DNA from: Sutcliffiella sp. FSL R7-0096
GTDB taxonomy: Bacteria; Bacillota; Bacilli; Bacillales; Bacillaceae_I
NCBI RefSeq assembly: GCF_038595065.1
Contig: NZ_CP152003.1
Coordinates: 848,001-912,000 of the forward strand
Direction: 5' to 3'
DNA: 64,000 nt
The notes beneath the pieces were generated by a model that saw nothing but the letters and a program-made list of their open reading frames with translations, made no database searches and was not told the DNA's origin. The stretch's first letter is position 1, and each line of letters starts with the position of its first letter. The translations under genes and the position numbers were made by a program. Positions 1 through 7,625 of the stretch are shown here, in pieces.

Positions 1-141
1 GGAGTGAAACTAGACGTCGTAAGCGACAATTATGTATACAGTTTTTTCCCACCCTTTCAATTTAAGGATATGACAGACAAAGAGGCAGAGCAGCTGAAAA
101 GGGATATAGTCGAACTTGCAAAGCTTTTACAGTTTAAATAA
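1..141 (+). CDS. C-terminal end of an unidentified protein (5' partial)
   Basis: An open frame enters from the left edge and ends with TAA at 139-141, giving the last 46 residues of a protein. The tail is charged and looks helical (KDMTDKEAEQLKRDIVELAK). No family can be recognised from this piece. It is followed by a strong hairpin terminator at 150-201, which supports it as the 3' end of a real transcription unit. Confidence 0.6.
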   Translation, partial: GVKLDVVSDNYVYSFFPPFQFKDMTDKEAEQLKRDIVELAKLLQFK

Positions 142-149
142 AGGAAGAT

Positions 150-201
150 AAAGTTCCATTTGCTTTCTAGTGTAAACTAGAGTTGCAGGTGGACTTTTTT
201 T
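150..201 (+). terminator. Rho-independent terminator of the left-edge gene
   Basis: A long imperfect stem has the arms AAAGTTCCA (150-158) and TGGACTTT (190-197), with inner pairing of TCTAG to CTAGA, and runs into seven T residues. It separates the left-edge gene from the ECF sigma unit. Confidence 0.8.
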
Positions 202-208
202 GTAAAAG

Positions 209-236
209 TGTAACCAAAGCACGTTCCTCACGTCCT
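209..236 (+). promoter_or_regulatory. ECF-type promoter of the sigma/anti-sigma operon
   Basis: TGTAAC (209-214) is separated by 16 bases from CGTCC (231-235). This is the AAC-N16-CGTC layout recognised by Bacillus ECF sigma factors such as SigM and SigW. The predicted start lies about 40 bases before the sigma gene. Autoregulation by the downstream sigma factor is the natural inference. Confidence 0.65.
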
Positions 237-282
237 TAAAGTAAGCAAATTTGCGATAGCTATAGAGAGATAGGTGAAATAC

Positions 283-816
283 ATGGAGGGAGAATGGTCA
301 ATTCGAAAGCTGAATGATTGGTATGAGCGGTATAGCGATGAGGTTTTTCGTTATGTTCTGATGATGACCGGTGATCCAGAGATGGCGAAGGACTTGACGC
401 ATGATACGTATATCAAGGCTTATCAAGCAATAGATCGATTTAAAGGGGAGACAAGTGAAAGGAATTGGCTGTACCGGATTGCGCGGAATGCGACAATTGA
501 TGAGTTTCGGAGGAGGAAGCCTTTTCGTTTTGTGGCAGATTCTTTTGTAGCTACTGCCATGCTTTCGACATCTGAATATTTACCCGAACAAGTGGCGCAA
601 CAAGGCGAGTATGAGGCATACCTGTATCGTGCCCTGCAGCAATTGAAAAGATCATATCGGGAGGTCATTATTTTACGAAGAATAAAGGATTTGACGGTGC
701 GGGAGACAGCAGAAATCCTGGGTTGGAGTGAAGGTAAGGTGAAGACCACTTTGCATAGAGCGTTGGAAGCCTTGAAGAAACAAATGCTGAAGGAGGGCTA
801 TAACCATGACGCATGA
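283..816 (+). CDS. ECF RNA polymerase sigma factor
   Basis: This is a sigma-70 family protein of the extracytoplasmic function type, about 177 residues. Region 2 is visible as DLTHDTYIKAYQAI and the NWLYRIARNATIDEFRRRK block. Region 4 carries the helix-turn-helix in RETAEILGWSEGKVKTTLHR. ATG 283 was chosen because AGGTG (272-276) lies six bases upstream; an in-frame GTG at 274 is possible but has poor spacing. The stop overlaps the start of the membrane protein behind it by 11 bases, the usual arrangement for a sigma factor and its anti-sigma partner. The regulon cannot be told from the sequence, and it does not match a named B. subtilis ECF factor well enough to give a symbol. Confidence 0.9.
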   Translation: MEGEWSIRKLNDWYERYSDEVFRYVLMMTGDPEMAKDLTHDTYIKAYQAIDRFKGETSERNWLYRIARNATIDEFRRRKPFRFVADSFVATAMLSTSEYLPEQVAQQGEYEAYLYRALQQLKRSYREVIILRRIKDLTVRETAEILGWSEGKVKTTLHRALEALKKQMLKEGYNHDA

Positions 817-1645
817 GAAAGAGGAGAATCGCCTGGATCGGACATTGAAAGGGTACCAGGCAATTAAGTTGGATGATGAAGGGAAAAAGGAACTTCATGA
901 AAGAGTGATGGGGTCGGTTAGGCAACCAGAGAAAAGACAACAAAGGAGATGGGATATGAGGCCGGTCGTTTCATTTATGTTAGCTGGGGTGTTATTGGTG
1001 ATAGGTGGGTACTTTCTTGCGACAGAGGTGATTTTTTCAGATACGGAAAAGAGCTTGACGGTGGAGGACGAGACTGAAACTGGTTTGGATGCTGGCAATG
1101 GAGGGGTGACTCCGTATACCAATTTAGAGAAAATTGCATCTGCCAAGCTAGGGACAGAGGTTCATATACCGTTTCATGCTGATGTTCCTTTAAAGGTGGC
1201 TACCATTATAAAAGACGGGTACATTATTGATGATGAAGCTCATATCGGCGAGCCAGTTTACGGAGTTTTCATTTATAGTACATTGGATGCTGGAGAAGAG
1301 GAAAAGGAGCAGTCAGATGAACTGGAGAAACGATATGGGGGCGTCTTTGGAGATATCATTTACGGTGAGCCATTGGTTGTTGATAAACACATGGTTAGTC
1401 TAAGCATCTTAAATGGAGATACCAATCATATAGATAATATCAATAGAATGTTGATTGGAGAAGAAAAGAGAATCGCCGGCAAAACTGTCTACTATAGTCA
1501 TAGAAAAGACTCTATACCAGATTCATTAAGGATAAGTTTCCGGGTCAATGACGATGTATATACATTCTATTTTAATACAAAAAGAGTGTCTGAAGACTAT
1601 GCGTATTCTTTTGTGGAGAAGTCGTTGAAGCAGATTCAGGAATGA
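806..1645 (+). CDS. Probable membrane-bound anti-sigma factor
   Basis: The protein has 279 residues: a charged cytoplasmic N-terminus of about 50 residues, one membrane helix at about 52-72 (PVVSFMLAGVLLVIGGYFLA), and an extracellular part of about 200 residues with no recognised domain. The topology and the 11-base overlap with the ECF sigma gene identify it as the likely anti-sigma factor that holds sigma at the membrane until a cell-envelope signal arrives. AGGAGGG at 791-797 is a strong ribosome site with eight-base spacing. No zinc-binding HxxxCxxC motif is seen in the N-terminus, so it is not a classical ZAS-type anti-sigma. The role is inferred mainly from context. Confidence 0.75.
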   Translation: MTHEKEENRLDRTLKGYQAIKLDDEGKKELHERVMGSVRQPEKRQQRRWDMRPVVSFMLAGVLLVIGGYFLATEVIFSDTEKSLTVEDETETGLDAGNGGVTPYTNLEKIASAKLGTEVHIPFHADVPLKVATIIKDGYIIDDEAHIGEPVYGVFIYSTLDAGEEEKEQSDELEKRYGGVFGDIIYGEPLVVDKHMVSLSILNGDTNHIDNINRMLIGEEKRIAGKTVYYSHRKDSIPDSLRISFRVNDDVYTFYFNTKRVSEDYAYSFVEKSLKQIQE

Positions 1646-1685
1646 GGGAAGGACGGCTCCATTATGATTTCTAACTTTTGTAGGT

Positions 1686-2048
1686 ATGAAGACAATCTGG
1701 AAGGTGATTTTTAGTTAAGATTGTCATTATACTGCTTATGAAGACAATCTGAAAGGGGCTTTCTAGTTGAGATTGTCATCATACCGCTTATGAAGACAAT
1801 CTGGAAGGTGATTTTTAGTTGAGATTGTCATCATACCGCTTATGAAGACAATTTGGAAGGTGCTTTCTAGTTGAGAATGTCAACATACTGCTTATGAAGA
1901 CAATTTGAAGGTGCTTTCTAGTTGAGATGGTCATTATACTGCTTATGAAGACAATCTCGTAGCTTATTTCTTGTTGAAAAGGACTTCATATCGTTTATGA
2001 AGTCCTTTCCACTGTTATTTTCATGCCAAAATGGTCTTCATCTTACCA
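1686..2048. repeat. 52-bp tandem repeat array A (about seven imperfect units)
   Basis: Units begin ATGAAGACAATCT at 1686, 1738, 1790, 1842, 1894, 1945 and 1997; the period is exactly 52 except for one unit of 51. The last two units are diverged. Between units, GAGATTGTC and GACAATCT form inverted arms around a 14-base loop. A second array at 29190-29600 has the same period and the same arms. No gene lies in 1646-2071 apart from this array. Confidence 0.95.
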
Positions 2049-2071
2049 AGTTAGATCTCTACTACTAAATC

Positions 2072-2980
2072 CTATTCCCCGTTTCCTCCCAGCACCTGCT
2101 TCGCCATATCCATATATTCTTCCAAACCAGATTTAATCGCAAACTCAGCTATGGCGATCGGATAGGCTGCAGTCAGTTCCACCACGTGCTGCGCCATCCC
2201 TGGCCATACATAGCCTCCAGCCTTTTCATAGTGATGGATCAACTCTTTCAACACATCTTCTCCAAATGTGCGGTAGTGAGCTACAAAGTCGATGGCGATG
2301 TCTCCTACGGCAGCTTCGGTCCAGTCGATAAAGCCAGTGACCCTATTCTCTTCATCAATCAATATATGACCGGCATGAAGGTCGCCGTGAACAAGTGCGG
2401 TTTGTTTTGGCCAGAGGGAGTCATTCCCCAACCAGTCCTGCCACCTTTGCCAAAGCTCCGGATTAACATGGAACTCCTCTTTCACTTTTTTCATTCTTTT
2501 TGCCATATTTTCACGGGTCTCCTCATGCGTTTCTACAGGGAGCCCGGCAGCCCGGGCTTTCTCACGGTCAATACGGTGTAAGGATACCAAGGCTTCTGCA
2601 AGTGTTTCATTAAACAAAGTTGGAACGTTCTTTTCGTCGAGTACCCAGATATATGCCTGAGCCTCGGGATCGACAGTAGCGGCGGGTACTCCGGTAAGTC
2701 GATTATACGCAATCAGTGAATCGTTATAGATCAACCAGTTTGGCGCTTCCACAGTTAGCTGTTCCCTTACTAAATCAAGGGTGCGCTTTTCTTTTTTGGT
2801 GGAAGCCATTACATCTTCTCTTCTAGGGAAGCGTAATACCCATTCCTCCCCTTTGGCATCTTCAGCAAATACTACAAGGAAATCTAGTCCGGATTCGTTA
2901 AATGTCAGTGAGTCGGCAAGGATATCCAAGCCATTATCCTTTGCTATTTCTATTACTTTTTCTTTTGTTAATGTCATCAT
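2072..2980 (-). CDS. mph: Macrolide 2'-phosphotransferase
   Basis: This is an aminoglycoside-phosphotransferase-fold kinase of 302 residues that inactivates macrolides by phosphorylating the 2'-OH of the desosamine sugar. The catalytic loop is HGDLHAGH, with Asp as the catalytic base, and the metal-binding segment is IDWTEAAVGD. The N-lobe has the LRFPRRED lysine/arginine region typical of Mph enzymes. Length and motifs match the chromosomal Mph enzymes of Bacillus. AGGAG lies just upstream; the start is ATG 2980 or the adjacent ATG 2977. The gene stands alone, and its upstream region carries a short MRLR leader peptide and a terminator-like hairpin, which suggests induction by macrolides. 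The exact Mph subclass cannot be assigned by eye. Confidence 0.9.
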   Translation of the reverse strand: MMTLTKEKVIEIAKDNGLDILADSLTFNESGLDFLVVFAEDAKGEEWVLRFPRREDVMASTKKEKRTLDLVREQLTVEAPNWLIYNDSLIAYNRLTGVPAATVDPEAQAYIWVLDEKNVPTLFNETLAEALVSLHRIDREKARAAGLPVETHEETRENMAKRMKKVKEEFHVNPELWQRWQDWLGNDSLWPKQTALVHGDLHAGHILIDEENRVTGFIDWTEAAVGDIAIDFVAHYRTFGEDVLKELIHHYEKAGGYVWPGMAQHVVELTAAYPIAIAEFAIKSGLEEYMDMAKQVLGGNGE

Positions 2981-3076
2981 TCATTCTCCTCTTAATTTTT
3001 ATTTGGGCGTCCTGTGAGAAGAGTTGATGGGTAGGCAAAATAAGCCCTTAAAGGCTGCATTTAAAAAAGGCATAAC

Positions 3077-3107
3077 AAAAAGAGGGTAGACTGTCCCCCT
3101 CTTTTTT
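3077..3107 (-). terminator. Attenuator hairpin in the mph leader
   Basis: On the minus strand AAAGAGGG pairs with CCCTCTTT and is followed by a T run. It lies between the leader peptide and mph, where an intrinsic terminator would cut off transcription unless it is prevented from forming. The hairpin is also T-flanked on the plus strand. No plus-strand gene upstream needs a terminator here, so attenuation of mph is the better reading. Confidence 0.65.
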
Positions 3108-3189
3108 CTACAATCATATTAGCATCGTAAAATAAAGGTTTCCTAAAAGTAGGCAGACCAATCCCATTTACCCTGCACACAGGCAGAGC

Positions 3190-3219
3190 CTTTGAACGTA
3201 TTTAATTAACGGTTCAAAG
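3190..3219 (-). promoter_or_regulatory. Leader hairpin overlapping the arrest-peptide stop codon
   Basis: The arms CTTTGAAC and GTTCAAAG enclose the last codons and stop codon of the leader peptide (3206-3250, minus). A ribosome stalled at the MRLR codons would sit just upstream of this stem and could alter folding of the downstream leader. The mechanism is inferred from known erm leaders. Confidence 0.5.
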
Positions 3220-3250
3220 CGTGGAATCGAAGTCGCATACTTGCAGTCAT
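3206..3250 (-). CDS. MRLR macrolide-arrest leader peptide upstream of mph
   Basis: A 14-codon frame on the minus strand reads MTASMRLRFHALNR and ends in TAA. GGAGGG (complement of 3258-3263) lies seven bases before the ATG, a strong ribosome site for so short a frame. It closely resembles the ErmD leader peptide, MTHSMRLRFPTLNQ as I recall it, with the same length and nine identical positions including the whole SMRLRF core. In ErmDL, macrolide-bound ribosomes stall within MRLR. Its position about 225 bases upstream of a macrolide phosphotransferase, with a terminator-like hairpin in between, makes a macrolide-sensing role very likely. Confidence 0.85.
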   Translation of the reverse strand: MTASMRLRFHALNR

Positions 3251-3412
3251 AGGAAAACCCTCCATTTCTTTAAAAGTTACTATAAGTGTAGCACGGGAGA
3301 TTGAAGGGAGGCAAGGGAGTTTTGTTAGAAATCACTCCATTTACACCTTTCACGGTTATTAATAGTGGATTAAAATGTATAGTATATAAAAGTTCTGAAG
3401 GAGGTTTTGGAA

Positions 3413-4048
3413 TTGTTGCTATCCCTCTCATTTCTCACCATGCTACTCGGTATTTTTTATCTTATTGTGGTGGAAAAACATATTAAATCATGGACGTATC
3501 TTTTAAAGCCAGGGACCATGGTTATCATTATTTTGATAGGGATAATGGGAGTGGGGAATTCTCCCTCTACCTATAGTTGGTGGATCTTGGCGGGGTTGTT
3601 ATGTTCTATTCTAGGTGATATTTTCCTGATGCTACCAAAGGATCGTTTTGTATATGGATTAGTTTCCTTTTTGGCTGGGCATATATGCTATGTCGTTGCT
3701 TTTGTAACCTTTCCAGGAAGTGGGGAGGTAAATAGATGGATTACTGGAGCGTTACTTGTTGTCGCTATTCTCTACCTTTTAAAGCTGTCAAAAGGGGTTC
3801 TGGATTCGGGAGGCATCTCTATTTTTCTTCCCGTCACGGCGTATGTAGCGATCATCACCACCATGGTATGGACCGCATTCTATAGTCAACAGCCACTTAT
3901 AATAGCAGGGGCAATTTTGTTTTTCTTTTCCGATGCCATTCTTGCGTGGGATAGATTTATCGAAAAATTACCTTATAGAAATTATCTGGTGATGATCCCT
4001 TATTATTTGGCACAATACCTTTTTGCGATGTCCTTACACTGGATGTGA
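3413..4048 (+). CDS. YhhN/TMEM86-family integral membrane protein
   Basis: About 211 residues with seven to eight predicted membrane helices. It resembles the YhhN family (PF07947), whose animal member TMEM86 is a lysoplasmalogenase. The conserved segments LGDIFLMLP and FFFSDAILAWDRF provide the acidic membrane residues typical of the family. The start is probably TTG 3413, because AAGGAGG (3398-3404) lies eight bases upstream; the TTG at 3407 is too close. The bacterial substrate is unknown. The gene is monocistronic. Confidence 0.75.
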   Translation: MLLSLSFLTMLLGIFYLIVVEKHIKSWTYLLKPGTMVIIILIGIMGVGNSPSTYSWWILAGLLCSILGDIFLMLPKDRFVYGLVSFLAGHICYVVAFVTFPGSGEVNRWITGALLVVAILYLLKLSKGVLDSGGISIFLPVTAYVAIITTMVWTAFYSQQPLIIAGAILFFFSDAILAWDRFIEKLPYRNYLVMIPYYLAQYLFAMSLHWM

Positions 4049-4103
4049 CTAGTTATTAGATTTGAGAGGACAAGTGCCAAGTTTATGGAAAAGAATCATT
4101 TTA

Positions 4104-4143
4104 AAAGAAGGAATATGTAAATAAATGTCGAATCCTTTCTTTG
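4104..4143 (+). terminator. Possible weak terminator after the YhhN gene
   Basis: AAAGAAGGA (4104-4112) pairs with TCCTTTCTTT (4133-4142) with one bulge. The T tract is short, so termination would be inefficient. Confidence 0.35.
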
Positions 4144-4173
4144 TATCAAACTATAATGGAAGGGATTGATGTA

Positions 4174-4914
4174 ATGAAGAAGTTTGAAACAATTGATAAT
4201 GTAGTGGGGTTTGCTCAGTCGGCAACACATTCGGGAGAGTTTAAAAATGACTTGCCAATCTCCGAGGAGCTAAAGGCAGAGTTACTCACAGAGGTTTATA
4301 ACGACTTTGCAAGAGAAGTAGTTGGTACCCATTTCAAAGATTTTCAGGAACTGATGGAGGGGTATATCGATGAACACCAGATCCCCGAGGAGAAAAGGCA
4401 CTCCCTCGAACACAACCTCTTCTGGTGGAAGGTGCTATACCAGTCAAGCAATGGTATCGAAATTCCATTTGTGCAAGAATACATCGCAAAAAATTACTCA
4501 GTCCTCAAACACAAACCACTCATCATCTCCTGGCTCAAAAAATGGGAGGAAGCCACCACCAAATTCTACTATGTCGGCTATAAGTATAACGACCGCACCT
4601 TGGTACTCATTGATATGCTTACCGAAGAGACACTTGATGTGGTCATATACGACCGGAACGCCATCCCACCCCAAAAAGGCGAAATAGTGGTGGGAACCTT
4701 ACTCCCCATCGGAGACGCCCTCTATTTCCCTATCCTTGACTTCTATCATTTTGACTACCAAGCAAGAGAACACATCGCAACCCTCCTTCCCCACTATTAC
4801 GACCGTCATAAAAAAAACTCAACCGAACAAGAAGCCTTCATACACGTCCTATCTACCCTTCTGCAGGTTGAGAGGATGATACGGGAAGAGGAATCCATTG
4901 CTATAAAAAACTAA
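4174..4914 (+). CDS. Conserved hypothetical protein
   Basis: A 246-residue soluble protein, acidic and rich in aromatic residues, with no signal peptide or membrane segment. The ATG at 4174 has GGAAGGG nine bases upstream and gives an N-terminus MKKFETIDN; the upstream ATG at 4156 lacks a ribosome site. The middle part (LKKWEEATTKFYYVGYKYNDRT and the following GEIVVGTLLPIGDALYFPILDF) looks like a small beta-barrel and occurs in uncharacterised Bacillus proteins. I do not recognise a catalytic motif. It is single, with its own terminator at 4929-4962. Confidence 0.7.
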   Translation: MKKFETIDNVVGFAQSATHSGEFKNDLPISEELKAELLTEVYNDFAREVVGTHFKDFQELMEGYIDEHQIPEEKRHSLEHNLFWWKVLYQSSNGIEIPFVQEYIAKNYSVLKHKPLIISWLKKWEEATTKFYYVGYKYNDRTLVLIDMLTEETLDVVIYDRNAIPPQKGEIVVGTLLPIGDALYFPILDFYHFDYQAREHIATLLPHYYDRHKKNSTEQEAFIHVLSTLLQVERMIREEESIAIKN

Positions 4915-4928
4915 ATAACATGATTTCA

Positions 4929-4962
4929 ACCCCTAGGCATATGTATTGCTTAGGGGTTTTTT
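4929..4962 (+). terminator. Rho-independent terminator
   Basis: CCCCTAGGC and GCTTAGGGG form the stem and six T residues follow. The rest of 4963-5160 shows no further feature I can support. Confidence 0.9.
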
Positions 4963-5160
4963 GATGCTAGTTTCATTAAACAATAGCCCCAACCTACATA
5001 ATGAGATTTTTAGCGTTTTTTGAGATCGTTCGGCCGATTTCATTAATTTCCATATAATGGACTATTTAATCAAGTGGAAAAATCAAGCGAAAAGGACTTT
5101 AATATGGTAAATTTATTGTTAGAATAGTAGAAAAACTTTAAAGGCGTTGAGAGTCATAAT

Positions 5161-6723
5161 ATGTTGAATGAACTTTTACATAAAAATCCTTTTGAGCATG
5201 ATGATACAGTGGAGAAGATTCTTTCGCGTTTGGTGGCGGAGTTGCAGGTGATGCTCTCAGAAGATGCCATCGTGACGACGATGATTTTTGATGAGGTTAA
5301 GCAAAGCTTAAGTCCAGGCCCTGGGTATGAGTCATTTCCCGATATATACGTAGAAAAAGTGAAGAACCTTCCCTTGGGTGTTGGCGGATGTGGGATAGCG
5401 GCGAAGGAAAAACGTGTAGTCGTCTGTGAAGATATGCATACAGACAAGGTTTGGATCCCATTTCTCGATCTTGCAAACAATGCTGGAGTACGAGCTGTCT
5501 GGTCGATTCCCATCTATTATCGGGAGAAAATCTATGGAACCTTCGCAATCTATCATCCTTATCCATATACTCCGACTGAAATGGATATCCGTCTTTCCAT
5601 TTTAATGAGCAAGCATGCGGTGACCGCCTTTACCTTTTTACGAAAACAGGAACTTGAGAGCATGTATCAGCTCATATCTGAACATGCCAAGGACATCATC
5701 GCCATTTCTTCTCCGGAGGGTGTGGTGCAATACATAAATCCTGCTGTGACTGATATTCTTGGATATAGCCAATGTGACATAATTGGAAATGATTTTACTC
5801 AGTTCATCAGTCCGGAAGATATCGACACTATCAGAAGATACAACGGGGAAAACAATTATCCCCAACCCTCACTAAGTAAAGAATTTCGCGTGGTAGCAAA
5901 GGATGGGCGGCAGATCTGGCTTGAAACGGTGGCCAAGCCTGTACTTGATGAATATGGCCAATTAAACAAAATCATTAGCACCTCCAGGGATATTTCCGAG
6001 CGGAGGGAATCCGAAGAGGCACTTGTAAATTCAGAAAAACTCACTGCGGTGGGACAGTTGGCCGCAGGAGTCGCCCATGAAATACGGAATCCGCTCACTT
6101 CGTTAAAAGGGTTTCTGCAGCTAATCAAAATACAAGGCGGGGCAAGCCCTGAATATTATGCGATTATGGCAAGTGAGCTTGAGCGGATTGAGCTGATTTC
6201 TAATGAAATGTTAGTGTTGGCAAAGCCGCAAGCTAAATTGATGAACAATGTGGACATGGTTGAGGTGTTAAAAAACGTGGTGTTCCTCTTGGACTCCCAA
6301 GCGTTGATACTGAATATAGAAGTGAAGCTCGAAGTATATGAATCGTTGATGCTTGCTTGTGTGGAAAGCGAGATGAAACAAGTTTTCATCAACCTATTAA
6401 AAAATGCTTTTGAAGCCATGCCACGTGGTGGAGTGGTTACCATTCGGCTGAAGGAGACAGCTAAAGCGGTAATTATAGAATTCGAGGATCAAGGCGTCGG
6501 CATTTCTCCTGAGAAAATTCAGGAGCTCGGGAAGCCATTTTTCACGACAAAAGAAAAAGGAACAGGCTTAGGCCTGCTTGTTACAAATAAAATCATAAAA
6601 AATCATCGCGGCAAACTCGAATATGAGAGTGAAATAGGCAAAGGAACGACTGCAAGAATCACGCTAGAAAAAAGAAATCCGGAAGCCGGAGACCTGAAAA
6701 ATGCAGCGGTTGTCGCCGAATAG
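5161..6723 (+). CDS. Orphan GAF-PAS sensor histidine kinase
   Basis: A 520-residue soluble kinase. A GAF-like domain covers about residues 12-155, a PAS domain with a PAC tail about 165-285, then the HisKA H-box AAGVAHEIRNPLTSLKGF with His306 as phosphoacceptor, and a HATPase domain with N-box NLLKNAFEA, G1 box DQGVGI and G2 box GTGLGL. There are no membrane helices. The H-box is of the KinA-KinE/sporulation kinase type that phosphorylates Spo0F, and there is no response regulator next to it. A role in the sporulation phosphorelay is therefore likely but not proven. The ribosome site before ATG 5161 is poor. Confidence 0.85.
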   Translation: MLNELLHKNPFEHDDTVEKILSRLVAELQVMLSEDAIVTTMIFDEVKQSLSPGPGYESFPDIYVEKVKNLPLGVGGCGIAAKEKRVVVCEDMHTDKVWIPFLDLANNAGVRAVWSIPIYYREKIYGTFAIYHPYPYTPTEMDIRLSILMSKHAVTAFTFLRKQELESMYQLISEHAKDIIAISSPEGVVQYINPAVTDILGYSQCDIIGNDFTQFISPEDIDTIRRYNGENNYPQPSLSKEFRVVAKDGRQIWLETVAKPVLDEYGQLNKIISTSRDISERRESEEALVNSEKLTAVGQLAAGVAHEIRNPLTSLKGFLQLIKIQGGASPEYYAIMASELERIELISNEMLVLAKPQAKLMNNVDMVEVLKNVVFLLDSQALILNIEVKLEVYESLMLACVESEMKQVFINLLKNAFEAMPRGGVVTIRLKETAKAVIIEFEDQGVGISPEKIQELGKPFFTTKEKGTGLGLLVTNKIIKNHRGKLEYESEIGKGTTARITLEKRNPEAGDLKNAAVVAE

Positions 6724-6764
6724 AGAGAGAGTGCCGATGAAGCGGCACTCTCTCTTTTATTTTT
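6724..6764. terminator. Bidirectional terminator between kinase and thioesterase
   Basis: A perfect 13-base-pair stem (AGAGAGAGTGCCG with its complement, six-base loop) is followed by T-rich sequence on the plus strand. It begins at the kinase stop and overlaps the 3' end of the convergent thioesterase gene. Confidence 0.9.
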
Positions 6765-7269
6765 CGGGGTTAAATCCACTTGTCAGCTTGGAAGCCAACG
6801 CTTTACTTTCCCTTCTTCTATTGCGTCGAGCCTTTGCCCGATCCTCTCCAGTTTTATTAAGGTAAAATTCTTCTTCTGTTTCTGGAGTGATGGAAGGGAC
6901 CTGAGCAGGCTTGCCCTGATCATCGAGTGCAACAAACGTTAAAAAAGCTGTTGCGGCAATGTTTTTCGTTCCTTTTGTTAGATCTTCAGCTGTTACTTTC
7001 ACAAAGACCTCCATGGATGAATTTCCAGTCCATGTTACAAATGATTCAAAGATAACGGCATCGGTTGGCCGGATGGGTGAGAGAAAATCAACCGAGTCCA
7101 TAGAGGCTGTCACACATTCGCAACGGCACAAACGGGCTGCAGAAATAGATGCAAGCATGTCCACATCTGACAGCAGTTTCCCTCCAAACAGGGTGTTGTG
7201 GTTATTGATATCATTCGGAAATACCCGGCTGGTTCGGATGACACGGGTATCTTTGCAGGTTTTGTTCAT
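6757..7269 (-). CDS. Hotdog-fold acyl-CoA thioesterase (YkhA-like)
   Basis: A 170-residue single-hotdog protein that hydrolyses acyl-CoA. The family block NDINNHNTLFGGKLLSDVDM carries the catalytic Asn/Asp region, followed by SMDSVDFLSPIRPTDAV and a basic C-terminal tail (ARRNRRRESK). It matches Bacillus YkhA-type thioesterases in length and order. AGGAG precedes the ATG at 7269 with good spacing. It is monocistronic and converges on the sensor kinase. Confidence 0.88.
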   Translation of the reverse strand: MNKTCKDTRVIRTSRVFPNDINNHNTLFGGKLLSDVDMLASISAARLCRCECVTASMDSVDFLSPIRPTDAVIFESFVTWTGNSSMEVFVKVTAEDLTKGTKNIAATAFLTFVALDDQGKPAQVPSITPETEEEFYLNKTGEDRAKARRNRRRESKALASKLTSGFNPEK

Positions 7270-7355
7270 GGATATTCTCCTTGTATGTAAATGTGATTGG
7301 TGATTATTTTAACATTATTTTCCTCAGATGCGAAATTTGAACTCTCTTTTTTGAA

Positions 7356-7539
7356 GGCTGTTTTCGTATACTTTGTTGCTTTTTCGTATATTCAAATCAT
7401 CCGTTATATTGCTTACTGTCGTGCTCTTTTCCTTGTTGTGCTAAGAATACTACTTGCAAAATCAAGAGTATGTAAGAAGCAAAAAGTCCAATAGCCGACT
7501 TTTTGCTTGTGAATAGCAACAAACTTTGAGAAAAGAGCC
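7356..7539 (+). mobile_element. MITE copy 1 (184 bp, perfect 8-bp target duplication)
   Basis: The left end GGCTGTTTTCGTA and the right end, which as complement reads GGCTCTTTTCTCAAAG, form inverted ends of about 25 bp, both reaching TTTGTTGCT. TTTTTGAA occurs on both sides (7348-7355 and 7540-7547), a perfect 8-bp target duplication. Inside lies the hairpin AAAAGTCCAATAGCCGACTTTT in two arms around AATAGCC. It codes for no protein. The rest of 7270-7625 shows only a TATAAT-like box upstream of selO. Confidence 0.9.
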
Positions 7540-7625
7540 TTTTTGAAAGTCTGATTTTATTAATATAGGTGGCATAAAGGGTATAATAAATATATGGACT
7601 AGACACATGATAGGAAGGGGATTAG

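Noticed and set aside
3301-3486. 61-codon frame upstream of the YhhN gene
   Set aside because: It overlaps the YhhN start in another frame and has no proper composition; the mph leader promoter region is the better reading.
5080-5160. SigH or Spo0A site before the orphan kinase
   Set aside because: AGGACTT and TAGAAT are too far apart for a SigH promoter and no TTTGTCRAA box is present.
7397-7606. Minus-strand frame across MITE copy 1
   Set aside because: It lies almost wholly within the MITE and shows only hairpin-derived sequence.
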